From NCBI GenBank assembly GCA_003284565.1, contig QBXO01000001.1, forward strand, positions 1 to 64,000: a DNA stretch of 64,000 nt. Direction: 5' to 3'. Source of the DNA: SAR116 cluster bacterium AG-321-K23. Its GTDB lineage: Bacteria; Pseudomonadota; Alphaproteobacteria; Puniceispirillales; Marisalimonadaceae. Position 1 is the first letter of the stretch, and the number at the start of each line of letters is the position of its first letter. Both the position numbers and the translations under genes were made by a program. The notes beneath the pieces were generated by a model. That model did no database searches and was not told where the DNA came from. It worked only from the letters and a program-made list of their open reading frames with translations. Shown piece after piece: positions 11,917-21,978 of the stretch.

Positions 11917-12863
11917 TTCAAATAATTTATTGGGTTAACTGGATTTCTATTATGCCTTAGTTGAAAGTGAAAATAATTTTTGTTTTGTGATGTACTAGCA
12001 ATTATTTGTTGTTTTTTTATTTTATCACCAACCTTAACATTATACTTGCCTAAATTAGAATATGCAGTAACCCAAGATTGATTATGTTTTAAAATTATTA
12101 GATTACCAAACTTTTTAATTTGTGAACCCACAAACGCTACCTCTCCATCATAGGCTGAATAAATAGGTTTGTTTTGACCTAACATAATATCAATACCGTC
12201 GTAATGTTGGCCTTTGCCAAATTTGCCAAAATTTTTTATAATTTCACCTTTTGCTGGCCATACAAAAAAAGGAGCATCTTTAATTTTTTCATTGCTGGAA
12301 GTGTATTTGTTTTTAGTAATTTGTTTTGTATCATATACTTTTTCATTAATAATTAAGTCAACAACTGAAAAATCTTTAAGCAATGGAATTAAGATTTTTT
12401 TCCCTACAACTAAATTAAAAGGAGTTTTAAGTTTATTTAATTTAATAATTTCTGTTTTTTTTACGGCAAATCTTTTTGAAATTTTTTCAACAGTATCATT
12501 CTCTTTCACAATATAAAAATTTTCATGTCTTAAAAATAAAATTTGATTAGGTTTTAATTCATAAGGTTTTGAAAGATTATTATCTTCAATTATATCTTTT
12601 GGAATTACTTTAAATTTGTTGGCAATATTATAAATTGTCTCATTTTCTCTAACAATTATCATACCATTTAATGGAATATTCATGTTATTTGAACTAGGAG
12701 TTTTATTAAAAACTTTAGCTTCTTTTTCGGGAGCAAAGTCTTTTTTTAAACCGTCGTAAAGCTTATTACTTTGACACCCAAACGCAAGAAAAATTAAAAT
12801 GATGTAGTAACTTTTTTTCAACTTAAACACCTTTATTTTTAGACTTAGATTAAAATCAAACAA
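11913..12863 (-). CDS. LysM and M23 peptidase-domain lipoprotein (NlpD/EnvC-like)
   Basis: Lipobox-like LAFGC, two LysM-like repeats (IIVRENETIYNIANKF, YIVKENDTVEKISKRF), C-terminal M23-like HYDGIDIML...HFQLRHNRNPVNPINYL. Confidence 0.88.
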   Translation of the reverse strand: MFDFNLSLKIKVFKLKKSYYIILIFLAFGCQSNKLYDGLKKDFAPEKEAKVFNKTPSSNNMNIPLNGMIIVRENETIYNIANKFKVIPKDIIEDNNLSKPYELKPNQILFLRHENFYIVKENDTVEKISKRFAVKKTEIIKLNKLKTPFNLVVGKKILIPLLKDFSVVDLIINEKVYDTKQITKNKYTSSNEKIKDAPFFVWPAKGEIIKNFGKFGKGQHYDGIDIMLGQNKPIYSAYDGEVAFVGSQIKKFGNLIILKHNQSWVTAYSNLGKYNVKVGDKIKKQQIIASTSQNKNYFHFQLRHNRNPVNPINYLN

Positions 12864-12866
12864 ATT

Positions 12867-13511
12867 TCAATAATTATCACTTATTAATGGAACGAAATTG
12901 ACTTGACCAAGATCTTCCCAAATATCTTTTTCTCTGTTATTTTTGATAGTTATTTTTTTTAATCTTTGTCCTTTTAAAACAGATCCTACTGGCACCACAC
13001 ACGTACCATTAAATCTAACTTGACTTAATAATCTATTATCAATTTTTTCTACTGCGCATGTAATAATTAAATGATCAAAAGGTGCTAATTTCGGCCATCC
13101 TAAAAATCCATCTTTACACTCACAAATAATATTTGTTAGCTTAAGTCTTTTAAAACAACTAATTGCGTTTACTAATAAGGGGCGAATTCTTTCTATTGAA
13201 TATACTCTTCTAGATAAAATTGATAATATAGATGTTTGGTAACCAGAACCAGTTCCTATTTCTAAAATTACTTCATTTCCTTTTAGAGATAAAGCTTCAG
13301 TCATTAGTGCAACAATATATGGCTGACTTATTGTTTGTTCAAAACCAATAGGCAGAGGATTATTTTCATATGCATAATCTTTAAGGTTAGAAGGAAGAAA
13401 AATTTCTCTAGGAATTTTTTCAATTGCAGATAAAACATTTTTTGAAGAAATTCCCATAGATCTTAATTTCATAATTAAATTAGCTTTTTGAATTGTGCTT
13501 TCAAATATCAT
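12867..13511 (-). CDS. pcm: protein-L-isoaspartate O-methyltransferase
   Basis: ISQPYIVALMTEAL, VLEIGTGSGYQTSIL-type motif; next to surE. Confidence 0.93.
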   Translation of the reverse strand: MIFESTIQKANLIMKLRSMGISSKNVLSAIEKIPREIFLPSNLKDYAYENNPLPIGFEQTISQPYIVALMTEALSLKGNEVILEIGTGSGYQTSILSILSRRVYSIERIRPLLVNAISCFKRLKLTNIICECKDGFLGWPKLAPFDHLIITCAVEKIDNRLLSQVRFNGTCVVPVGSVLKGQRLKKITIKNNREKDIWEDLGQVNFVPLISDNY

Positions 13512-14262
13512 GGTTCATTTTTTTTAAAAATTCATTATTACTTAAATTTAAGGACAATGGTGTTATTGAGATTTTATTTTTTTTTAAACATTCTAAATCA
13601 GTATTGATTAATGAACTGTGATCATTAATCATTCGCCCTATCATGAAGGAACTAAAATCATCATCAAATAAAATTTCATCAGCAATTTTTTGAGATGCTA
13701 AAGTTGTGAAAGAACTTCTAACATTTTCTAAATTAGATGAAATTATAAATGGAAAATTTACATTATAAAATCTAGGAGTTTGTGACTTGATTGTTAGTAA
13801 ATAGTTTATGATATCAAAACCTTTGGCTTGTGAACACTCATAAGAGTTAATTTTATCATCACCACCGTATTGACTTAACGCAATTGAATCTATTCCCCTC
13901 ACTGCACCCTCCCATGCAGCAGCAACAGTACCTGAATAAGAAACTTCGTCTCCAATATTACTTCCAGCATTTATACCACTAAGAATTAAATCAGGTTTGT
14001 TTTTGTTAAACAAATGATTGAGAGCAAATATCATACAATCAGTTGGTGTGCCATCAACAATCCAAAAATTTTTTGACATTTCTCTAAAGTTAATATTTTG
14101 TTTAATGGTAATAGATTTTGATTTTGCTGATTGATTTATTTTTGGAGATACTATTAATACATTATCTGCTAGTTGTTCAGCAATATTTAATAGAACTTTT
14201 AAGCCAATTGCTTTATAGCCATCATCATTGGAAATAAGAATGTTATTCAATTTTTTGTTCAT
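13501..14262 (-). CDS. surE: 5'-nucleotidase SurE
   Basis: ILISNDDGYKAIGLKVL, DGTPTDCMIFAL, LILSGINAGSNIGDEVSYSGTVAAAWEG. Confidence 0.96.
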   Translation of the reverse strand: MNKKLNNILISNDDGYKAIGLKVLLNIAEQLADNVLIVSPKINQSAKSKSITIKQNINFREMSKNFWIVDGTPTDCMIFALNHLFNKNKPDLILSGINAGSNIGDEVSYSGTVAAAWEGAVRGIDSIALSQYGGDDKINSYECSQAKGFDIINYLLTIKSQTPRFYNVNFPFIISSNLENVRSSFTTLASQKIADEILFDDDFSSFMIGRMINDHSSLINTDLECLKKNKISITPLSLNLSNNEFLKKMNHDI

Positions 14263-14266
14263 GTGT

Positions 14267-15559
14267 TTAATTTAATGCTTCAATTATTTTAATTCCCTTC
14301 ATGTAAGGCACAAGAACATCAGGAATAACTACAGATCCATCACTTTGTTGATAATTTTCTAATATAGCAATTATTGTTCTACCGATTGCTAAACCGGAAC
14401 CATTAAGTGTATGCAAGAAATTAATTTTATTTGTTTCTTTGTCTTTAAATTTAGCATTCATTCTTCTTGCTTGAAAATCTCCACAATTAGAGCAAGATGA
14501 AATTTCCCTATACATACCTTTCCCTGAATTTTGTCCAGGAAGCCAAACCTCTAGATCAAATGTTTTCTTGGCTGAAAACCCGACATCTCCAGAGCACAAC
14601 TTCATAATTCTATATGGTAATTCTAATTTTTTTAGAATAGTTTCTGCACAAGAAACTAAGTTTTTCAATTCTTCATCTGAATTAATTGGATTTGTTATAA
14701 AAACCATTTCCACTTTAGAAAATTGGTGTTGACGTATCATACCCCTAGTATCAGTGCCTGCTGCTCCTGCTTCCGATCTGAAACAAGGAGTATTTGCAAC
14801 AAATCTTAATGGCAAACAATTTTTATCAAGAATTTCGTCCCTTACAATATTAGTTAAAGGCACTTCAGCTGTAGGAATTAACCATCTTTTGTCTGTTGTG
14901 CAAAATAAATCGTCTGAAAATTTAGGAAGCTGGCCAGTGCCAAATAGTGCTTCATCTCTTACGATATAGGGAGGAGAAATTTCTTCAAATCCAAAATTAT
15001 TTACGTGAGTGTCTATCATAAATGAAGATAGCGCTCTTTCCAACAATGCTATTTTTCCTCTTAATAAAACAAACCTTGATCCTGATATCTTAACACCCGT
15101 CTTAAAATCAAGTTGATTTAGTTTTTCACCAATCTCTACATGATCTAGAGGCTCAAAAGAAAATTTAGGTTTTGTTCCCCACTCTTTAATTAATTTATTT
15201 TCATTTTCATTTTCCCCTTCAGGAACATCTTCATCTAAACTGTTGGGTAATACTTTTAAAATATCATTTAGTTCACTTGAACAATTTTTTATTTCTTGAT
15301 CTATTTTTGTTAATTCCGACTTTAAATTGGAAATATTTTTTTTTAATTCTGATACATCTTTACCTTCAGATATTAACTTACCAATATCTTTTGAGCTATT
15401 ATTTCTTTTTTCTTGTATAACTTGTATTTCAGATTGTTTTTTTCTAATAGATTTATCAATTTTAAGGATTGAAGATATGTTAATATTCAGACCTCTACGA
15501 TACATTTGTTTTTCAAATTTTTCGGGATTATTTCTTATAAATTTTATATCATGCATCAA
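14267..15559 (-). CDS. serS: seryl-tRNA synthetase
   Basis: Class II aaRS motifs: TPCFRSEAGAAGTDTRGMIRQHQFSKVEMV, LNGSGLAIGRTIIAILENYQ. Confidence 0.97.
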   Translation of the reverse strand: MMHDIKFIRNNPEKFEKQMYRRGLNINISSILKIDKSIRKKQSEIQVIQEKRNNSSKDIGKLISEGKDVSELKKNISNLKSELTKIDQEIKNCSSELNDILKVLPNSLDEDVPEGENENENKLIKEWGTKPKFSFEPLDHVEIGEKLNQLDFKTGVKISGSRFVLLRGKIALLERALSSFMIDTHVNNFGFEEISPPYIVRDEALFGTGQLPKFSDDLFCTTDKRWLIPTAEVPLTNIVRDEILDKNCLPLRFVANTPCFRSEAGAAGTDTRGMIRQHQFSKVEMVFITNPINSDEELKNLVSCAETILKKLELPYRIMKLCSGDVGFSAKKTFDLEVWLPGQNSGKGMYREISSCSNCGDFQARRMNAKFKDKETNKINFLHTLNGSGLAIGRTIIAILENYQQSDGSVVIPDVLVPYMKGIKIIEALN

Positions 15560-15569
15560 AAAAACTCTT

Positions 15570-16349
15570 TTACTTACTTTTACTGAGAAATTTAGAAAAA
15601 ATTATAGATAATTCGTATAAAGCGATAATTGGTAATGCAAGTAAAATTTGTGAAATAACATCTGGTGGTGTAAGTATTGCAGCAATGACAAAAGCCGTTA
15701 AGATTGCGTACTTTCTTTTACTAGCAAGATCATCTGGTGTGATAATACCTGTTTTAACTAACAATAATAAAATAACTGGTAATTCAAAACATAATCCAAA
15801 AGCAAAAATCAGTTTCATAATTAATGAAAGGTATTCTGATATTCTTGGTTCTAATTCTATCGGCAGAGAACCATCTACACTATTAACTTGAAAAGAAAGA
15901 AAGAAGTCCCACGCAAGAGGTATTACAATATAGTAAACCATAGCTGCACCAGCTATAAATAAAATAGGTGTAGCCAGTAAAAAAGGAAGAAAAGCTTGTT
16001 TTTCATTTTGATATAAACCTGGCGCAACAAATCTCCATATTTGAATTAAAAATATTGGTAATGAAACACATAAAGATATAAAAAAAGCAACTTTAACTTG
16101 TGTAAAAAAACCTTCATGCAAGGCAGTAAATATCATTCTTCCACCATTTTCAAGTATTTGAGAAGCAAGTGGAGCTTGCAAAAACATGTAAACAATATCT
16201 GCAAGATTTTGATTGTCATTAGTAAATTTAATAAAGCAAAGAAAAAATAAAAATAAAAATGCACAAAATGATACTAATAGTCTGTTTCTTAGCTCAATAA
16301 GGTGATCTAAAAGTGTCATATTTTGTTCAGGATTTTTGATTTTGCTCAT
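15570..16349 (-). CDS. tatC: Sec-independent protein translocase TatC
   Basis: LLDHLIELRNRLL, multiple TM helices, FGLCFELPVILLLL. Confidence 0.96.
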   Translation of the reverse strand: MSKIKNPEQNMTLLDHLIELRNRLLVSFCAFLFLFFLCFIKFTNDNQNLADIVYMFLQAPLASQILENGGRMIFTALHEGFFTQVKVAFFISLCVSLPIFLIQIWRFVAPGLYQNEKQAFLPFLLATPILFIAGAAMVYYIVIPLAWDFFLSFQVNSVDGSLPIELEPRISEYLSLIMKLIFAFGLCFELPVILLLLVKTGIITPDDLASKRKYAILTAFVIAAILTPPDVISQILLALPIIALYELSIIFSKFLSKSK

Positions 16350-16363
16350 ATTATCATTTATAA

Positions 16364-16726
16364 TTATAAATTTTTTATTTTCGAATTTGATTTTTTATCT
16401 TTTTTAGCATTATTTGCAATTTTTATATCATCAACGTCATTTTTTATTGATTTTATGTCAACATCATCTTCTAATTCCTTAATTTGACCAACATGGTCAT
16501 CGATTAAAGATTTCTTATCAATTTTATTTACCTCTTTTCTTAAATCAGAAATTTCAGCTTCATTTGCTAAATCATCAATTCCTGAGTGAAATTGTGAAGC
16601 CATAGATTTTATTTTTCTTACAAAGGATGTGATTGACCTTAGAACTTTTGGCAAATCTTTTGGACCAACTACAATAAGCAACACAAAAGAAATTAAAAGA
16701 AATTCTGGAAAACCAATATCAAGCAT
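16364..16726 (-). CDS. tatB: Sec-independent protein translocase TatB
   Basis: MLDIGFPEFLLISFVLLIVVGPKDLPKVLRS; between tatC and tatA. Confidence 0.93.
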   Translation of the reverse strand: MLDIGFPEFLLISFVLLIVVGPKDLPKVLRSITSFVRKIKSMASQFHSGIDDLANEAEISDLRKEVNKIDKKSLIDDHVGQIKELEDDVDIKSIKNDVDDIKIANNAKKDKKSNSKIKNL

Positions 16727-16741
16727 TAAATTTTACTTTAC

Positions 16742-16993
16742 TTAGGATTTCTTTTTTACAGATTGTTTCTTTTTTGCTGTTTTTTTAACAGACTTTTTTT
16801 TAGGCTTGGTTTTTGTTTCAGCAATAACCTCTATATTTTCGTCACTTTCTTTATTAGATTTAACCTGGTCTTTGAAATTTTTTAATCCTTTTCCAAAATC
16901 GCCCATTATACTTGATAATTTACCTTTTCCACCAAATAAAATTAAAACAACAATTAATACAATAATCCAGTGCCAAATACTAAATGCACCCAT
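16742..16993 (-). CDS. tatA: Sec-independent protein translocase TatA
   Basis: [41 protein letters not shown]. Confidence 0.95.
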   Translation of the reverse strand: MGAFSIWHWIIVLIVVLILFGGKGKLSSIMGDFGKGLKNFKDQVKSNKESDENIEVIAETKTKPKKKSVKKTAKKKQSVKKKS

Positions 16994-17074
16994 GTTATAT
17001 ATCTCCTATCTAAATACTTTTAAATTAAAAACATATTATATGTAAATTATATTTTTTTTATATATTAAAATTAT

Positions 17075-18151
17075 TTATTGCTCAAAGATAAAAATTTGTT
17101 TTGGATCTGTTTCGACAATTACCTTTTCATCTACTTTAAAAAAATTTAGCCCTGGAATTTTAGCATGAAGGTGAATTTTTTTTTCATCAACTTTCAGTGA
17201 CAAATGAACCAAACTAGAACCAGCAAGTAATCTTGTTTCCATTACATATCCATAATATGAAGACTTTAAAAGATTGGTTTTATGTTTTTTATTTAAATTA
17301 ATTTTAGTTGCTGAAAACAATTTTATAGCTTCTTCTCTTATAACAATTGTTACATTCTTATTATTAAATTTTTGAGGACAATTAAAAGTACCAAGTACTG
17401 TGCTTACGGAACCGTCTTTGACAATGCCTTCAAGTATGTTTATATCTCCAAAAAACTCAGCTATGAAAGTGGATTTAGGACGTAAATAAAGATCTATGGG
17501 ACTTCCAAACTGTTCGATACACCCATTATTTAAGACACCAATTTTATCAGACATAAACATTGCTTCTTCTGGATCATGAGTTACTAATAATGCTGAAATT
17601 TTATGTTCTCTTAAAATATGTAACATTTGATCTCTAATTTTTTCCTTTAATCTAGAATCTAAATTAGAATAGGGCTCATCTAAAAAAATAATTTTTGGAT
17701 CAGAAGCCATTGATCTAATAAGTGCAACTTGTTGTTGTTGACCGCCTGATAATTCATGTGGATAGTTATTGCCCAAATTAGAAATATCAATTTCATCCAT
17801 TAAGTTTTTAATTTTTTGTAAACATCTCTCGATATCTTTTTTTTTAATTCCAAAGAAAATATTTTGTAAAACTGTTAAGTGTGGAAATAGTGCACAATCT
17901 TGAAAAACATATCCAATTTGTCTTTTTTCTGAGTTCAAATGAAAATTGAAAGATGAAATAATTTCACCATTTAATTTGATTTCACCCTTTTGAAGCTTTT
18001 CGATTCCACTAGCTAATTTAAGTAGAGTTGTTTTTCCACATCCAGAGGGGCCTAATAAGGAAACAATCTCTCCTGCTTGAAGTATCATAGAAAAGTCATT
18101 CAAAATTACTTTTTTGTCATATTTATGTGAAACATTTAAAAACTCTAACAA
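17075..18151 (-). CDS. ABC transporter ATP-binding protein (FbpC/PotA type)
   Basis: GPSGCGKTTLLKLASG, LSGGQQQQVALIRSMASDPKIIFLDEP, C-terminal TOBE-like extension. Confidence 0.88.
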   Translation of the reverse strand: MLEFLNVSHKYDKKVILNDFSMILQAGEIVSLLGPSGCGKTTLLKLASGIEKLQKGEIKLNGEIISSFNFHLNSEKRQIGYVFQDCALFPHLTVLQNIFFGIKKKDIERCLQKIKNLMDEIDISNLGNNYPHELSGGQQQQVALIRSMASDPKIIFLDEPYSNLDSRLKEKIRDQMLHILREHKISALLVTHDPEEAMFMSDKIGVLNNGCIEQFGSPIDLYLRPKSTFIAEFFGDINILEGIVKDGSVSTVLGTFNCPQKFNNKNVTIVIREEAIKLFSATKINLNKKHKTNLLKSSYYGYVMETRLLAGSSLVHLSLKVDEKKIHLHAKIPGLNFFKVDEKVIVETDPKQIFIFEQ

Positions 18152-18173
18152 TTTTTAAATCCTAATAATTAAT

Positions 18174-18770
18174 TTACATTTCTTCAGCTGATTGATCATT
18201 AAAAATAACTTTATTTTTATCAAGTAAACCTGAATTTTTAAGATCTTCAATTCCTGGGAGATCACTGATGTTTTTAAGATTAAAATAATCTAAAAACAAA
18301 TTTGTAGTTTTCCATGTAAGAGGGTTTCCGGGAGTTGATTTCCGATGCCCAGGTCGTATCCATTCTAATTCTAATAGAATATCTAAGGTTCCTTTGCTAA
18401 GTGAAACCCCTCGAATATTTTCTATTTCTGAGCGTGTAATGGGTTGATGGTACGCAATAATTGCTAAAGTTTCAGTTGCTGCACGTGACAACGGTTTTGG
18501 AACAATTTTTTCAATATTTAAGAACTCTGAAACATCTAATGATGTTCTAAATGCATATGTGTTATTAATAACATACAAATTTACTCCACTTGAGGCGTAT
18601 TTTTTTTCTAAGTTTTCTAATATTTCATTTAATATATTTTTATCTAATATTCGTTTTAATAATTCGTCATAAGGCACAGGATCAGATGAAGAAAATATAA
18701 GAGCTTCAACAACTTTCTGTTTTAAGACAAAATTATAATTTTCATTATTTTTTTCTTTTAACTTTTTCAT
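18174..18770 (-). CDS. scpB: segregation and condensation protein B
   Basis: EALIFSSSDPVPYDEL, LSRAATETLAIIAYHQPITRSEIENIRGV. Confidence 0.95.
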   Translation of the reverse strand: MKKLKEKNNENYNFVLKQKVVEALIFSSSDPVPYDELLKRILDKNILNEILENLEKKYASSGVNLYVINNTYAFRTSLDVSEFLNIEKIVPKPLSRAATETLAIIAYHQPITRSEIENIRGVSLSKGTLDILLELEWIRPGHRKSTPGNPLTWKTTNLFLDYFNLKNISDLPGIEDLKNSGLLDKNKVIFNDQSAEEM

Positions 18771-18806
18771 AAGGTTACCTGAGATTTAGTTTTCATTTTA
18801 AAAATA

Positions 18807-19559
18807 TTATTTAATTTTTGGTTGTAACAATATGTTAGCATTATAATTATCTTGCCTTATTTGCAAATCACCCTCTTTAACAAGCTCCAGAGAAGCAGCA
18901 AAATGCGAGGCTAGAGCTGATTTCCTTTCTAAATTATTTCTTAAATTTTTTGGAATGAAATCTAGAAGATCTTTCCAATCTTTTGAATTTTTAAAAAAAT
19001 TTTTTAGAATGATTAATGCATCTTCAACTGAGTATAATTGAGTATCCGAGATAATAATAGACTTATTATTTTTGTTTGTAATAATTTCACCATAAGTTTT
19101 AATTAAATCATATAAACTTGTGTTGTATTGATTTTTTTGATTTATGCCAAAAATTTCAGGGTTGCCTCTCTTAAAAAAATGAGTTCCTAATTTATATCTT
19201 TGAAATAGAAGCTTTGATACTTTTTGCATTCCTTCTAATCTTTTCATCTGGAATTCAAGTAATTCTGACATTTCTTCAGAAGTAATAGACTCCTCATCTT
19301 TATCATCAGGTAATAAAAGTTTTGATTTCAAAAAAGCTAGCCATGCCCCCATTACTAAATATTCTGCAGCAATATCAATGTCTTTTTTTATAATTTTTTC
19401 TAAAAATTTTAAATATTGTTCAGCTAATGTTAAAATTGATAATTTTGTTAAATCAATTTTATGATCCCTAGCCAAGCTTAAAAGAAGATCAATCGGACCT
19501 TCAAAACCGTCCAATGAAAGACTTAATACTACAATTTTATTATAATTTAATTCTGACAT
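18807..19559 (-). CDS. scpA: segregation and condensation protein A
   Basis: LDGFEGPIDLLLSLARDHKIDLTKLSILTLAEQYL, YLVMGAWLAFLKSKLLLP. Confidence 0.95.
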   Translation of the reverse strand: MSELNYNKIVVLSLSLDGFEGPIDLLLSLARDHKIDLTKLSILTLAEQYLKFLEKIIKKDIDIAAEYLVMGAWLAFLKSKLLLPDDKDEESITSEEMSELLEFQMKRLEGMQKVSKLLFQRYKLGTHFFKRGNPEIFGINQKNQYNTSLYDLIKTYGEIITNKNNKSIIISDTQLYSVEDALIILKNFFKNSKDWKDLLDFIPKNLRNNLERKSALASHFAASLELVKEGDLQIRQDNYNANILLQPKIK

Positions 19560-20252
19560 TCAATTTCTTTTATTAACTTGAAGAATACACACTATTTTTT
19601 CTTTTTTAAATTTGTCACATAACTTTAAACCACTATCTTTGTTCATCAAACTTGTCCAAACTCTATAAAATAATAAATTATCATTATTAGTATAAGAATA
19701 TATTTCTAACTTTGTTTGTAATAATAAATTACTATATTTTTTTTCAATATTTTCCTTGGCTAATTTAGCTTTTTTTAAATTCCTAAATGATCCGAATTGA
19801 ACTCTGTACAAAAGTATATTTTTATTTGATATGTTTAAATTTTTTTTAATTAATTTAGAATTTGAAGTTTTTTCACTTGATATTTTCAAATCCTTTAATA
19901 AATCTTTGTCATTTTTTTTCAGTGTCTTTTTTTCAAATGGAACTACTTCTAAAGGTAAAAGTTCTGGTTTAGTTGGCTTGGGTCTAATTTTTTCAATTTG
20001 AATTAATGCATCTTTATTATTTAATATTTCAATATCTAAATTTGAAATTTTCTTACCACCTGGATCTTTGGGTTTAGTGATAATATTTTCATTATCTGGC
20101 CCTAAAATAATTAATTCACTATTATCAGTTTTTTGAAAAAGTATTTTTAAAGCAAAAAGACCAATAGAAAAAAAAATTCCAACACTTAAAAAAAATATAG
20201 AAAATATCTTTAAGTAATTATTCATCAATTTACATCTCAAGAACTGGTTCAA
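19560..20252 (-). CDS. SPOR-domain membrane protein
   Basis: N-terminal TM segment and C-terminal YRVQFGSFRNLKKAKLAKENIEKKY...YRVWTSL SPOR-like domain; between argS and scpA. True start may be the internal MNNYLK (about 20225). Confidence 0.75.
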   Translation of the reverse strand: MNQFLRCKLMNNYLKIFSIFFLSVGIFFSIGLFALKILFQKTDNSELIILGPDNENIITKPKDPGGKKISNLDIEILNNKDALIQIEKIRPKPTKPELLPLEVVPFEKKTLKKNDKDLLKDLKISSEKTSNSKLIKKNLNISNKNILLYRVQFGSFRNLKKAKLAKENIEKKYSNLLLQTKLEIYSYTNNDNLLFYRVWTSLMNKDSGLKLCDKFKKEKIVCILQVNKRN

Positions 20253-21963
20253 TCTTAAGAAGACTTAACCCTTTTCTGATTGTTAAAGCAACAGCTTTCA
20301 CTAATGACAATCTTGCATTTGTTAATTCTAAATCATTTTCAACTATAAATTTAATATTATCATCTTTTCCTTTATTCCATAAACTGTGAAAAATACTTGA
20401 TAATTCAATTAAGTAGTAACAAATCCTGTGAGGTTCATGATTTCGAGCAGCAAGTTCTAAAGTTCTAGGCCATAAAGCTATAAATTTTATAAGTTCAATT
20501 TCATAATCATTTTTTAATAGTTTGGGATTTTTTAAAATTAGCTCGTCTTCCTTTATTTTTGAAGATCTAAAAATGGAATTACAACGTGCGTGAGCATACT
20601 GTACGTAAAACACCGGATTTTCTTTTGATTTTTCCGTTACTTTTTTAAAATCAAAATCTATAGATTGATCGTTTCTTCTAGTTAACATAATAAACCTAAC
20701 AACATCTTTACCAACAGCATTTATAATGTCAGATAAAGTTACGAAGTTGCCAGCTCTCTTACTCATTTTAATTGGTTTTCCATCTTCTAAGAGGTTTACT
20801 AATGCACAAACTTTAGTATCAATTGCAACAGAGCCGTTGGATAAAGCACTTACAGCGGCATTTATCCTTGAAATATAACCTATATGGTCTGCACCCAAAA
20901 CATTAATTAAATCACCTTTGGTTCTATTCATTTTATCTAAATGATAAGCCATATCGGTTGCAAAATAAGTCCACGTACCATCTGATTTTTTTAGAGCCCT
21001 ATCTGTATCATCCCCATACACGGATGATTTAAATAATAATTGCTCTCTTTTTTCCCAATTTTTTGGATCAGTACCTTTAGGTGGATCTAAAACACCATAA
21101 AAAATAAGATTTTTACTTTCAAGATTTTTTAAAATTTCAGCTAATAAATTTCCTGAAATAATTTCTTTTTCACTAGTAAAAACATCCATTTCTATTCCTA
21201 ATTTAAGAAGATCATTTTTGATCATTCTCATTATAACTTCTAAAGAAACAGATCTAACTTTATCAAAAATTTTTTCTTGATTATCTTGTTCTAATTCATC
21301 TCCATATTTTTCAAAAAGAATTTGACCAACTTCTTTAAGATATTCACCTGGATAAAGACCCTCAGGAATATCAATTAACTTTTTTGTTAATTGTTCATTA
21401 TATCTTAATAAAGAAGACTCTACTAATTTTTCAATTTGATTTCCAGCATCATTAATGTAGTACTCTTTGGTAACTAAGTACCCAGCCTCAGTCAAAAGAG
21501 ATGCTAGTGCGTCTCCAAAAACAGCTCCTCTTGCATGACCAGCATGAAGAGGACCAGTAGGATTAGCAGAGATGAATTCGATATTAATATTTTTTCCTTT
21601 TCCTATATCTAATTGATCCCAATTTTCTTTATTTTTTAGTAAATTACTTATAAAATCAAACCATACATGTTGTTTGAATGTAATATTAATAAAACCTGGC
21701 TCAGCCACACTTACATTTTCTATATCAGGAAAATTTGAAATGTAGGCTATAAAATTTTTCGCTATTATTTTAGGGCTCAATTTTAAATCTTTACTTAAAA
21801 TCATTGCTAGATTTGTAGACATATCTCCATTAATTGAATTTTTAGGAGGTTCTAAAGTTAACTTTTTAAGTAAGTCCTCTACTTTAAAAGAATATTTAAA
21901 ATCTGATTTAAACTTCTCAATCGCTTTAATCAAATGGCTAAAATAAAATTTGTAAATATTCAT
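20230..21963 (-). CDS. argS: arginyl-tRNA synthetase
   Basis: IEFISANPTGPLHAGHARGAVFGDALA, KMSKRAGNFVTL. Confidence 0.97.
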   Translation of the reverse strand: MNIYKFYFSHLIKAIEKFKSDFKYSFKVEDLLKKLTLEPPKNSINGDMSTNLAMILSKDLKLSPKIIAKNFIAYISNFPDIENVSVAEPGFINITFKQHVWFDFISNLLKNKENWDQLDIGKGKNINIEFISANPTGPLHAGHARGAVFGDALASLLTEAGYLVTKEYYINDAGNQIEKLVESSLLRYNEQLTKKLIDIPEGLYPGEYLKEVGQILFEKYGDELEQDNQEKIFDKVRSVSLEVIMRMIKNDLLKLGIEMDVFTSEKEIISGNLLAEILKNLESKNLIFYGVLDPPKGTDPKNWEKREQLLFKSSVYGDDTDRALKKSDGTWTYFATDMAYHLDKMNRTKGDLINVLGADHIGYISRINAAVSALSNGSVAIDTKVCALVNLLEDGKPIKMSKRAGNFVTLSDIINAVGKDVVRFIMLTRRNDQSIDFDFKKVTEKSKENPVFYVQYAHARCNSIFRSSKIKEDELILKNPKLLKNDYEIELIKFIALWPRTLELAARNHEPHRICYYLIELSSIFHSLWNKGKDDNIKFIVENDLELTNARLSLVKAVALTIRKGLSLLKIEPVLEM

Positions 21964-21978
21964 TAACTTAAAATCTTT

